A stretch of DNA of 51,162 nt. Source: Desulfosudis oleivorans. GTDB lineage: Bacteria > Desulfobacterota > Desulfobacteria > Desulfobacterales > SURF-7. Both the position numbers and the translations under genes were made by a program. The notes below the pieces were generated by a model. The model was given only the letters and a program-made list of their open reading frames with translations. It made no database searches and was not told where the DNA came from. Positions within the stretch are counted from its first letter, which is position 1, and every line of letters begins with the position of its first letter. Where the stretch lies: NCBI GenBank assembly GCA_020723325.1, contig DYJD01000039.1, positions 1 through 51,162 of the forward strand. The letters run 5' to 3'. Shown in pieces: positions 44,901-51,162 of this stretch.

Positions 44901-47220
44901 AGGTGTGGGTATAGGATTTCTGCCAGCCGGCAGTACCCACCAACGAAATAGCCACGGAAAAATGACGCAGGGCCGCTTCATATGCAGCCGCGGCCTTGGC
45001 GTTTTTTCCGGCCTGCAAATTCAAACGCGCCAGTTCCTCCTGTTCTGCTTCTTCGGTTATCTGGCTCATGCCTGAATTGAGTTGGCCCACCACCTGAAAC
45101 AGCGCATCGGCGGTATTGTCATGGGACAACCGTTGAAGCAGCACACGACCGATGCGATAATGCAGTCCCGGCTTTCTCTGCACGGATATCAGTCCATAAG
45201 CCACTTCATGAATGCGATCGTGTTGAAAGGAATAGGAGCCCTGCAGGCGGTCGATGAAACCCTCCCGCACAGCTTCGGCCAGTACCTGGGCCGTCTCCTC
45301 CGCCGATCGCCCGAGTACGGCGGCAACGGTCTCAAGTTCAAAACGGTGCCCGATACAGGCGCAAATCGTCAAGGCTTCCTTTACATCCACCCCAAGGTTG
45401 GAGATGTTCGAGATCATGAGATCAATCACATTATCCGTCACCTGCTTCTGGCGGATTTGATCCACATCCCACCGCCAGCCGCGGGTGGGATCAATGGTCA
45501 AAAGGCCTTCACGATAAAGGCGTTGCACGAACTGATGTATGAAAAAGGGATTTCCATTGGTCTTGCTGTAAACCAGGTTTGATAGGGAACCGGCAGCATC
45601 CTTTGGACAGCCCAAAAAGGCGGCAATCATCTCGTTCACCTGATCAGGCTGGAGTGGACCCAGGGGAATGTGAATGAAACGTATACCGCTTTCCCGAATG
45701 CGGGCAGTGGTGGCTGTGAGCGGACCGGTCTCATGCACATGATTGTCCCGATAGGCGCCTATGAAAAGAAAATGCGGCATGCTCCCATCCCCCAACAAAT
45801 AACAAATGAGTTGGAGACTGGCCGGATCCGCCCATTGCAAATCATCCAGAAAGATTACCAAGGGGTGTGATTTGGAAGCGAACAGTTTTGTAAAAGCCTT
45901 CATGACCATTTGAAAACGGTTCTGGGCTTCTTCCGGATTCAGGCGCGGGATTTCAAGGGGACCACCCAAAATCAAGCCGATTTCCGGAATAACATCCAGG
46001 ATCACGCGTACATTGGGGCCGATGGCGTGTAAAATATTTTCCTGCAAGGCCTGGATCCGTTCCCGGCTCTCGGAAGCCAATTGGCGCGCCAATTGTTGGA
46101 AAACCTGGATAATCGCGCTATAGGGGGCGTCGCGTCTGAACGGATCGAATTTTCCATGCAGAAAATAACCTTTCTTTTTCATCACCGGCTTTTGGAGCTC
46201 CTGGATCAAGGTGGATTTGCCGATACCGGCCGGGCCGGAAACAAAAATCGTGGCACTCTGCCCTTCGCAAATCTCATCCAAGACATGTTTGATGGCGGCC
46301 TCCTCCTGTTCCCGCCCAAAAAGCCTGAGCGGCTCCCCCAACCGGATGGTGATATCCTGCGCCGCAATGGCAAAGGCGGCGATGTTTTCCCCTTTTTCAA
46401 TGTAGTCCAAGCAGGTTTTGAGGTCGGTACTTAAACCAAAACTACTTTGGTAGCGGTCTTCCGGCTCCTTGGCTATCAACTTCATTACAATGTCCGAAAG
46501 GACGGCCGGAATCGCCGGATTCAACCGAACCGGCGGTATCGGCTTTCTTGCCAAATGGGCATGAATGATTTCCACCGGATCCTCAGAAACAAAAGGAGGA
46601 GCTTGGGTCAGCATCTCATAAAACAAAACACCCAGGGCATAAAAATCCGCACGAAAATCAACCGGTCGATTCATGCGGCCGGTTTGTTCCGGTGCAAGAT
46701 AGGGCAAGAGGCGTTGAATCACCTCAGGGCTGTAAATATATTCGGCTTCGTGGGATAAAATGGATATAAAGCCGAAAGGCAGGAGCTTTGCTCCGGATAG
46801 ATCGGGATTGATGAGAATATGTTCAGGCCGCAACCCGTTTTGGATGATGTTTTCTGCATGGAGCCGACCGAGAGTTTCGGTGAGTGCGAGCGCGATTTTT
46901 AGGAATATTTTAAACCTGGGGGGGCCCATGGCTGAAAGCGCTGCTTTAAATGGAATTCCGCGAAGATCTTCGGTAATGATGGCAAAGCTTTTTTCATGGG
47001 GTTTAATTTCAAAAATTTTAATAATACCGGGAATGGATAACCCTTGTATTTTGGCTGCCACTTGTTGAAAACGGACCTTTTCCGATACTGCCGGTGCAAC
47101 CATTTTCAAAACCGTGACAGCTCGTTTTTCCTCGCCCTCGGATTTGCGAACACTTAATACTTTTTTAAAGCGCGAATCCTCGATTACATCGAGAATATGA
47201 TATCCCAAAATTTGTTTCAT
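41953..47220 (-). CDS. Giant pseudokinase-ATPase-GAF-histidine kinase (paralogue)
   Basis: The 1755-residue protein is colinear with its downstream neighbour but lacks the PAS domain between GAF and kinase. Domains: protein kinase fold (1-275), ATPase (Walker A GPAGIGKS near 335; Walker B LVIFLDDLQWAD), helical repeats (about 600-1150), GAF (about 1290-1450), coiled coil (about 1465-1515) and histidine kinase (His1521 in GIAHEINTPLG; GTGLGMHILFNLV). The kinase fold is degenerate: HRD is replaced by QNG (IIQNGLRPEHIL) and DFG by PFG, though a beta-3 Lys (VTVLK) remains. Related active-kinase proteins are known in cyanobacteria and myxobacteria. The two genes are 31 nt apart and probably cotranscribed. 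Confidence 0.9.
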   Translation of the reverse strand: MKQILGYHILDVIEDSRFKKVLSVRKSEGEEKRAVTVLKMVAPAVSEKVRFQQVAAKIQGLSIPGIIKIFEIKPHEKSFAIITEDLRGIPFKAALSAMGPPRFKIFLKIALALTETLGRLHAENIIQNGLRPEHILINPDLSGAKLLPFGFISILSHEAEYIYSPEVIQRLLPYLAPEQTGRMNRPVDFRADFYALGVLFYEMLTQAPPFVSEDPVEIIHAHLARKPIPPVRLNPAIPAVLSDIVMKLIAKEPEDRYQSSFGLSTDLKTCLDYIEKGENIAAFAIAAQDITIRLGEPLRLFGREQEEAAIKHVLDEICEGQSATIFVSGPAGIGKSTLIQELQKPVMKKKGYFLHGKFDPFRRDAPYSAIIQVFQQLARQLASESRERIQALQENILHAIGPNVRVILDVIPEIGLILGGPLEIPRLNPEEAQNRFQMVMKAFTKLFASKSHPLVIFLDDLQWADPASLQLICYLLGDGSMPHFLFIGAYRDNHVHETGPLTATTARIRESGIRFIHIPLGPLQPDQVNEMIAAFLGCPKDAAGSLSNLVYSKTNGNPFFIHQFVQRLYREGLLTIDPTRGWRWDVDQIRQKQVTDNVIDLMISNISNLGVDVKEALTICACIGHRFELETVAAVLGRSAEETAQVLAEAVREGFIDRLQGSYSFQHDRIHEVAYGLISVQRKPGLHYRIGRVLLQRLSHDNTADALFQVVGQLNSGMSQITEEAEQEELARLNLQAGKNAKAAAAYEAALRHFSVAISLVGTAGWQKSYTHTLELFEEAAEAAYLSASYEKLERLSAEVIKQARSLLDAIKIYEVKIRTAMARNRLNEAIDTGLDVLQRMGVRFPEKPAFGHALLGLLHSQLVLRGRPIEQLVNLPRMKDPQALAVLRILGSISSAAYYSRPALLPLLVFKMVNLLVRYGNALGSSYQYAAYGLILCSIGRIETGYRFGRLALAILERTKAKEHFAKTNLVVCGFIGHWKDHAENGLPSLLSTYQAGLEIGDLEFAAHALMLYCWLAFQVREDLTGLTHDIEGHVETLKAMKQESQLQLAQICLQMIMNLVRTEEEPGRLSGAIYCEKQMLALHEDASDRTALCSLYFAKLFLNYLFGDYSQALANAERAWQVLGAIKGLFLYANFYFYDALIRLAFWETAAPQQRRSLLKRVLKNRNRLRRWARHAPMNFKHKHDLINAEIDRIRGKSKSAIENYRQAIEGAHLHEFLQEEALAYELAAKFHRSHGLQSLADIYMTTARDKYFQWGATAKALHLEKSYPDIFMRSLTPPQASLPSHMDYLTVVKALQAISTEIILENMLKQLLKIMVEIAGAGRVVFISIKADQLMIEAEREVSTGGDPDEEDGAVIQQRPLEQTRAVLLPAVNYVKRTSTALVVDDAGQHPLYSSDPYVQSNQPKSILCLPVIRQGNLTGILYLENNEASAVFTDDRVGILQLLSSQAAISLENALLYKNILEAEGKVQQLNAELEQRVAKRTAELQESLEVLKRTQRQLVQSEKMAALGGLVAGIAHEINTPLGIGVTAATFLKDKTENYVRKFAAGNLLEKDMQKYANYAMEASAIIHTNLNRAGELINSFKNVAVDQTHEERRTFRLKAYIGDILKSLRPKLKKTSHSIIINCPEELEINSYPGALSQIITNLVMNSLIHGFENIKAGEMRFDVWEEEAILVLKYSDNGCGMDEVTLSKIFDPFFTTKRNQGGTGLGMHILFNLVTQSLKGYIQVNSVLNQGTEFIIRIPITEDRPANC

Positions 47221-47252
47221 TAATCGCCACCATGCGGTGTATTTTTTAATAG

Positions 47253-47348
47253 CTTCTTTCGGCCTTGGCCATCGTTTCGGTCATCCTCCACGGTGGGAGC
47301 GGCATCCAGCCGTGATGCAGCCGAAACGATGATCAAGGCCCTTCTTTC
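47253..47348. mobile_element. MITE-like 80 bp inverted-repeat element with 8 bp duplication
   Basis: Terminal arms GGCCTTGGCCATCGTTTCGG (47261-47280) and CCGAAACGATGATCAAGGCC (47321-47340) match as inverse copies at 18 of 20 positions. The element is flanked by perfect direct repeats CTTCTTTC (47253-47260 and 47341-47348), which look like an 8 bp target duplication. The 40 bp core holds two smaller hairpins (CTCCAC/GTGGGAG; GCATC/GATGC). No transposase is inside, as expected for a non-autonomous element. Its arms resemble those at 36149-36242. Confidence 0.65.
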
Positions 47349-47443
47349 AATAGGGCTGAGAATACAATATCTGAACAAATTTGGAAAAAGAATATTTATC
47401 CAGGCAGAAAACCCGTTCCATCATGATGGCCTGTAAAATCCAG

Positions 47444-47472
47444 TTGACCTGGCGAACCCAATAAATCATTAT
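47444..47472 (+). promoter_or_regulatory. Likely promoter of the methyltransferase
   Basis: TTGACC (47444-47449) and CATTAT (47467-47472) have a 17 bp spacer. The predicted start near 47479 lies just before AAAAAGGAG (47481-47489), the ribosome binding site for the TTG at 47498. Confidence 0.45.
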
Positions 47473-47497
47473 CAACCATTAAAAAGGAGATCGCGCT

Positions 47498-48250
47498 TTG
47501 GCCTCGACCTGGCTTGCATACAATGATCTTGCTTGGACGGAAGATTGGTTGGCTGACCCAGCCGAATACGAACATGAAGTAATGGTCTACGTCGACCTGA
47601 TCAAACGCACCGCGGCCAAGCCACCAAGCACATTACTGCATTTGGGAAGTGGCGCAGGCGGGCAAGACGTGATTTTTAAACGGCATTTTACCGTAACTGG
47701 TGTGGATCTCAGTCTGGGCATGCTGAACAAAGCGCGCAATGTACATTCTGACATTGAATACATTGAAGGCGATATGCGCACGCTGCGACTGAACCGGCAA
47801 TTCGATGCTGTGGCCATTCCAGACAGCATAGACTACATGGCTTCACAGGAGGATCTTCAGCAAGCCATTCAGACCGCTGTGATGCATCTCAAGACAGGCG
47901 GTGTTTTACTTGTGGTAGCAAAAACCAAAGAAATTTTTCAAAACAATAATTTTGCATACACCGGCGAAAAGAACGGCATCCATGTCACTCTATTAGAGAA
48001 CAACTATATCAATCCCTTTCGTCCTAATACCTATGAAGCCACATTTGTATATTTAATTCGGCAGCAGCGAGATTTGGCCATTCGTACAGATCATCAAGTG
48101 CTCGGCCTATTTTCACAAGCCATGTGGGATGAAGTGTTCAAGAAAGCTGGAATAAACATGCAGAAAGTAAAACTGGACGGCATCTACGACTCGTATCTTC
48201 TAAATGACGGAGAATATCCACTTCTCATTTTCGTGGGACAAAAAAGTTGA
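47498..48250 (+). CDS. SAM-dependent methyltransferase, class I
   Basis: The 250-residue protein has a Rossmann methyltransferase core: motif I as LHLGSGAGGQD, the acidic VTGVDLS strand, EGDMRTLRLNRQFDAVA and GGVLLVVAKTKE. A C-terminal beta region follows. No specificity motif is recognised; small-molecule or N-methyltransferases of the DhbS/SmtA type are similar. Translation probably begins at the TTG at 47498, as AAAAAGGAG lies 8 nt upstream and the N-terminal sequence fits the family. It is monocistronic. The AT content is higher than in neighbours, so acquisition by transfer is possible. Confidence 0.85.
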   Translation: MASTWLAYNDLAWTEDWLADPAEYEHEVMVYVDLIKRTAAKPPSTLLHLGSGAGGQDVIFKRHFTVTGVDLSLGMLNKARNVHSDIEYIEGDMRTLRLNRQFDAVAIPDSIDYMASQEDLQQAIQTAVMHLKTGGVLLVVAKTKEIFQNNNFAYTGEKNGIHVTLLENNYINPFRPNTYEATFVYLIRQQRDLAIRTDHQVLGLFSQAMWDEVFKKAGINMQKVKLDGIYDSYLLNDGEYPLLIFVGQKS

Positions 48251-48730
48251 TAACCCGGCGATCCGCCATGGGAAAGCTTTATAATTCATCCATTAGGTAA
48301 TCCTCATCAACAAACTTGTCAGCTTTGATGACATCCTGAATTGCCTTCAGACAGGCTCTATTCAGGGTGATCCGTTTTGCATTGCCGGTTTTTCTTCTCT
48401 TCTTATCGACAGGCACTCACTGCATTCCAGGAAAAGGGTGGCGCCGGTCTGATCGGACTCTCTTTCCCGGAACCGATAGAACGTTTTGACCTTGCGGCTG
48501 AGAAAAATGAGTTTGACTATCAAAAACTAGTCCGTACGAAAGCCCAGATGCATGAACTCTCCTTTTCTGATATGAATAAGCTATTTATCTATCAAGCCTT
48601 TACTTTAAAGGCGTTTACGATAATTATCAATTTATAGTGATTAATTTTATGCGACTACATTTGTTAATTACTACACGCAAACCCTTTTAAAAATAAGGAT
48701 TTGTTAAAAATCTTTCCGGTATGTGGGGTT
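48251..48730. other. Gene-poor interval with possible remnants
   Basis: No well-supported gene is present. A 45-codon frame on the minus strand (48279-48416, GTG start, no ribosome binding site; RITLNRACLKAIQDVI, ending DEDYLMDEL) and an 86-codon TTG-started frame on the plus strand (48377-48637) overlap. Neither translation is recognised. The region turns AT-rich after 48600. They may be decayed pieces of genes; no transposase signature is seen. Confidence 0.35.
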
Positions 48731-50599
48731 TTACTTTATTTCTATTTTCAATCTTTTTAGCGTTTCCCGGGTTGGGATACCATTGGAATCGAAGCCTCTC
48801 AAGTCATAATAATGATCCAACATCTTTTCCAATGGGACCGTTCTTTGTTTTGGATCGTTTTTTCGGCCTTCCTTCAGTAGTCGATCTGGTAATGTATCAT
48901 CTTTTCTGGCAATACCCTCACGGGTATTCATATATCGTTCCAACACATGAATACGATCGCCAGCCTTTAAAAAATCACCGTTCGAAGTGCCAATCCCTGT
49001 AGTGGTGGACCATAGTTTTCTGTATATACTAAAATTGACCAGTTTGGTTGCCACTTTCGGCAAATACTGCATAACCATACCAAGCAACAAATCAGGCGTC
49101 ATTTTTGTAAGGGGATCTTCCATTGTGTAAGCGAATTGGGTAAAAAGGCAGGTTCCCATTGAATTAATACAATTGTTCAGGCTTTCAAAAAAGATCGTAA
49201 TCTCCGGCTTGGCCTTGGCTACATAGGGATTCATCAAACCAAAAAAGACCTCTATGGCCACGACATAAGAAGAAAGATGGCAGCCACCCCGGTTGGCTAC
49301 CGCGTAAGCCAATCCCAAACCGACGGAACCACGGGGGTCATATGCGGGCAACTCTAGCCCCTTTGCATGGATGGCAAAGTCTTCACCACCATATTTTTGG
49401 GATAGAGCACGTGATCCCAAACCCATTTCTTTCCCAAAACCTTTTGCGTATGCAATGTCATGAAGGGCTTCGGAAATACCCTCAGCGGAGCCAAAGGTCA
49501 AATCACTCTTTACCATGCCTTTTTGAGTCGCCTCCATGACCCACGCCAGCGTGCCTCCGGCAGATATGGTATCCAACCCCAACTTCCCACACAGGTTATT
49601 CCATTCGACAATCTTTTCTCGATCGAAAATGCCCAGATTGGATCCCATCAATACGATACTTTCATACTCTGGTATCTTGGCGGTATTCCCGTTAAAAGTC
49701 CCTTTATGCCCGCATAGGATAGCACACGTTTTACACGAACTGGGTCTGGCTTCATGCTCTACTGCAAAGGTTTCACCAGCGATATCAACAGCCCGTTGAT
49801 CGGAACCGATGGTGAAATTATTGATTGGCAATATGCCGGCGGCATTACTCAAATTAATGGTGGAGGCCGTGCCATAATTGCGATAGGAACCAGCAGTAAC
49901 AGCATTGCTATCAATATAGGCCAGCGCTTTTTTCCGCACACTTTTAAACGTATAAGGCCGCTTGGGTTCAATCTTGTACTTTCCGCCCTCGACAACAATC
50001 GCTTTCAGCTTTTTTGAACCCATTACGGCGCCCATGCCGGCACGGCCAAGATAGCGCTTGCCGGACACAATATTCGCAAATCGTACAAGATTTTCCCCCG
50101 CAGGGCCAATAGCCAGGGCGGCAAGATTTTTCTGGTTTCCGACGACTTCATCCTGAACAGCCTGCGCATCCATGCCCCACAGCCCACTGGCATCTTCAAA
50201 CGATACGCCGCTATGATCGATACGCAAATAAATCGGTTTTGGGGCCTTACCACGAATCAGAATCCCGTCCCAACCCGCCGTTTTTAATTGACTGCCAAAA
50301 GGGCCACCACAATTCGCCGATGCCATAATACCCGTAAGTGGTGATTTGGTCACCGCGGCGAATCGGGCTGTACATGGCGCCCCCGTGCTTTCAAGCACGC
50401 CAGGCATGACGGCTAAAATATTTTCAGCGCTTAAAGGATCAATTCCGGATTTTAATCGATCAAACAGAAGTTTTAATCCCAGCCCTTTGCCGCCGAGATA
50501 TAATTTTCGTTCTTCTTTCGAAACAGTATAGACCGTAAATTTCTTGGAAGTAAGATTGATCTCCAACACTTTGTTGCTGGTCCCCTTAATAACATCCAT
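48731..50599 (-). CDS. Aldehyde:ferredoxin oxidoreductase family (tungsten/Mo)
   Basis: The 622-residue protein belongs to the AOR family, which binds a tungsten- or molybdenum-bis-pyranopterin and one [4Fe-4S] cluster and typically oxidises aldehydes to acids with ferredoxin. Visible motifs are SSCKTCAILCG (three cluster Cys) with a later Cys in NSMGTCLF, the pterin-binding LGLDTISAGGTLAW and YDPRGSVGLGLAYAVANRGG, and the N-terminal KGLGLKLLFDRL. Length is normal. AGGA lies 7 nt before the ATG at 50599. The gene follows a MoaD-like gene by 42 nt. Substrate is unknown; BamB-type aromatic-acid enzymes are a related possibility. Confidence 0.93.
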   Translation of the reverse strand: MDVIKGTSNKVLEINLTSKKFTVYTVSKEERKLYLGGKGLGLKLLFDRLKSGIDPLSAENILAVMPGVLESTGAPCTARFAAVTKSPLTGIMASANCGGPFGSQLKTAGWDGILIRGKAPKPIYLRIDHSGVSFEDASGLWGMDAQAVQDEVVGNQKNLAALAIGPAGENLVRFANIVSGKRYLGRAGMGAVMGSKKLKAIVVEGGKYKIEPKRPYTFKSVRKKALAYIDSNAVTAGSYRNYGTASTINLSNAAGILPINNFTIGSDQRAVDIAGETFAVEHEARPSSCKTCAILCGHKGTFNGNTAKIPEYESIVLMGSNLGIFDREKIVEWNNLCGKLGLDTISAGGTLAWVMEATQKGMVKSDLTFGSAEGISEALHDIAYAKGFGKEMGLGSRALSQKYGGEDFAIHAKGLELPAYDPRGSVGLGLAYAVANRGGCHLSSYVVAIEVFFGLMNPYVAKAKPEITIFFESLNNCINSMGTCLFTQFAYTMEDPLTKMTPDLLLGMVMQYLPKVATKLVNFSIYRKLWSTTTGIGTSNGDFLKAGDRIHVLERYMNTREGIARKDDTLPDRLLKEGRKNDPKQRTVPLEKMLDHYYDLRGFDSNGIPTRETLKRLKIEIK

Positions 50600-50641
50600 T
50601 CATGAATCCTTTGGTTACGAAATTGAAAAAATACAACAACT

Positions 50642-50902
50642 TTACCCGCCACTCATCGGTTTAAAACAGGATACTATATCGCCGGATTGGAGCCGATACC
50701 ACTTGGGAGATCGCCTCTCGTTGATAAAATAAAATACGGGTACTCCTCTAGACAAATGAAGCAGTTTGGCTATTTCATACACTCGCGTCCCTTTCGGGAC
50801 CTCCATAGAAATACCATTATAAGGATTATAATTCTCTAAGATAACCTCTTTATCTAGGCCGGAGAACAATTTGATCGTAATTCGAATCTTATTTTTTAAC
50901 AT
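50642..50902 (-). CDS. MoaD/ThiS-like ubiquitin-fold protein
   Basis: The 86-residue protein has a beta-grasp pattern and ends in the diagnostic Gly-Gly (FKPMSGG), as in MoaD and ThiS sulfur carriers that are adenylated and thiocarboxylated at the terminal Gly. It is the first gene of an operon with AOR; many AOR-family genes are preceded by such a protein, thought to help pterin dithiolene formation or insertion. No good ribosome binding site precedes the ATG. The leader upstream is long and structured. Confidence 0.85.
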   Translation of the reverse strand: MLKNKIRITIKLFSGLDKEVILENYNPYNGISMEVPKGTRVYEIAKLLHLSRGVPVFYFINERRSPKWYRLQSGDIVSCFKPMSGG

Positions 50903-50965
50903 GCGCTGTGTAGTTCAGAATTATCAATCCATACCCTCTTTTCGCTTCATAAATCCATTGCATAC

Positions 50966-51027
50966 ACCGGTGCCGATCCTTAAAAAAACTCAACAAGAAT
51001 TCTCTCTTGCGGCATCGGTTTTTAAGG
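50966..51027 (-). promoter_or_regulatory. Structured leader of the MoaD-like/AOR operon
   Basis: On the minus strand CCTTAAAAA (51027-51019) can pair with TTTTTAAGG (50986-50978), and ACCGATGCCG (51019-51010) can pair with CGGCACCGGT (50975-50966, one mismatch). The two stems interleave, so they form either a pseudoknot or alternatives. A small hairpin CAAGA/TCTTG (51009-50994) lies between. The element lies in the leader, 64 nt before the start codon. Confidence 0.4.
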
Positions 51028-51064
51028 CCGGAGCCAAAAGCGAAACTTAATGGGTGATGTGCCC

Positions 51065-51093
51065 TTTATATGGCCTATTTTTACTATTTTCAA
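51065..51093 (-). promoter_or_regulatory. Sigma-70 type promoter of the MoaD-like/AOR operon
   Basis: On the minus strand TTGAAA (51093-51088) and TATAAA (51070-51065) are separated by exactly 17 bp. The predicted start near 51058 gives a leader of about 155 nt that contains the structured element. Confidence 0.6.
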
Positions 51094-51162
51094 GACATTA
51101 GTTTGTAGTGATATCCATTAAAGGGCGGGAAGCGGAACCAGGCCGATTTTAATGGGGGGACT

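Noticed and set aside
47261-47340. Cloverleaf-like fold as a tRNA
   Set aside because: There is no T-loop consensus, anticodon arm geometry or CCA-type acceptor; terminal arms and flanking duplication fit a repeat element.

Overview
The window suggests a strictly anaerobic Desulfobacterota (former Deltaproteobacteria), probably a sulfate- or sulfur-metabolising member of the Desulfobacterales type. The signs are a DsrC-family protein next to APS kinase, a group 3d-like [NiFe] hydrogenase, an AOR-family tungsten/molybdenum enzyme with a MoaD-like partner, a probable selenoprotein, and a very high density of PAS/GAF histidine kinases. No rRNA, tRNA or CRISPR array was seen. The genus cannot be read from this sequence alone.

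Layout. Positions 1-1286 hold a short AhpD/CMD-family gene whose active site reads Cys-Glu-Tyr-UGA, with a SECIS-like hairpin 13 nt after the UGA, followed by about 600 bp without a convincing gene. Positions 1287-2641 (minus strand) are an operon of a tandem-duplicated DsrC-like protein and APS kinase. Positions 3112-11467 (plus strand) are a hydrogenase operon, hoxE, hoxF fused to an NfnB/GltD-like flavoprotein, a long hoxU/nuoG-like gene, hoxY, hoxH and a maturation protease. The two operons diverge from a 470 bp interval that carries a sigma-54 type -24/-12 element on each strand.

Positions 11443-24497 are a signalling island: five histidine kinases (one a hybrid) and three stand-alone receiver proteins. 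It is interrupted by a secreted thermonuclease and a RAYT transposase bracketed by two 78-80 bp REP clusters. A large subtilase lipoprotein follows (24551-27481). Positions 27598-36131 are a compact operon of lipid or acyl-chain genes: thioesterase, a DhaL-DegV (FakA-FakB-like) fusion, two small lipoproteins, GT2 glycosyltransferase, LpxL-like acyltransferase, acyl carrier protein, ketosynthase, PlsC-like acyltransferase and a B12-binding-type radical SAM protein. It recalls aryl-polyene type clusters but lacks their dehydratase, ketoreductase and exporter genes.

Positions 36252-47220 (minus strand) hold two tandem paralogous giant signalling proteins (1889 and 1755 aa). Each has a protein-kinase fold that has lost catalytic residues, an AAA/STAND-type ATPase, a long helical repeat region, GAF and a histidine kinase. 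Two related inverted-repeat elements, one with a perfect 8 bp flanking duplication, bracket this pair. A lone methyltransferase and, at the right edge, a MoaD-like/AOR operon with a structured leader complete the window.

The items most worth a second look are the hydrogenase with a built-in NfnB-like module, the UGA-containing AhpD-like gene, the tandem DsrC protein under a divergent sigma-54 promoter pair, the pseudokinase giants with their flanking repeat elements, and the acyl-chain operon with the kinase-carrier fusion.
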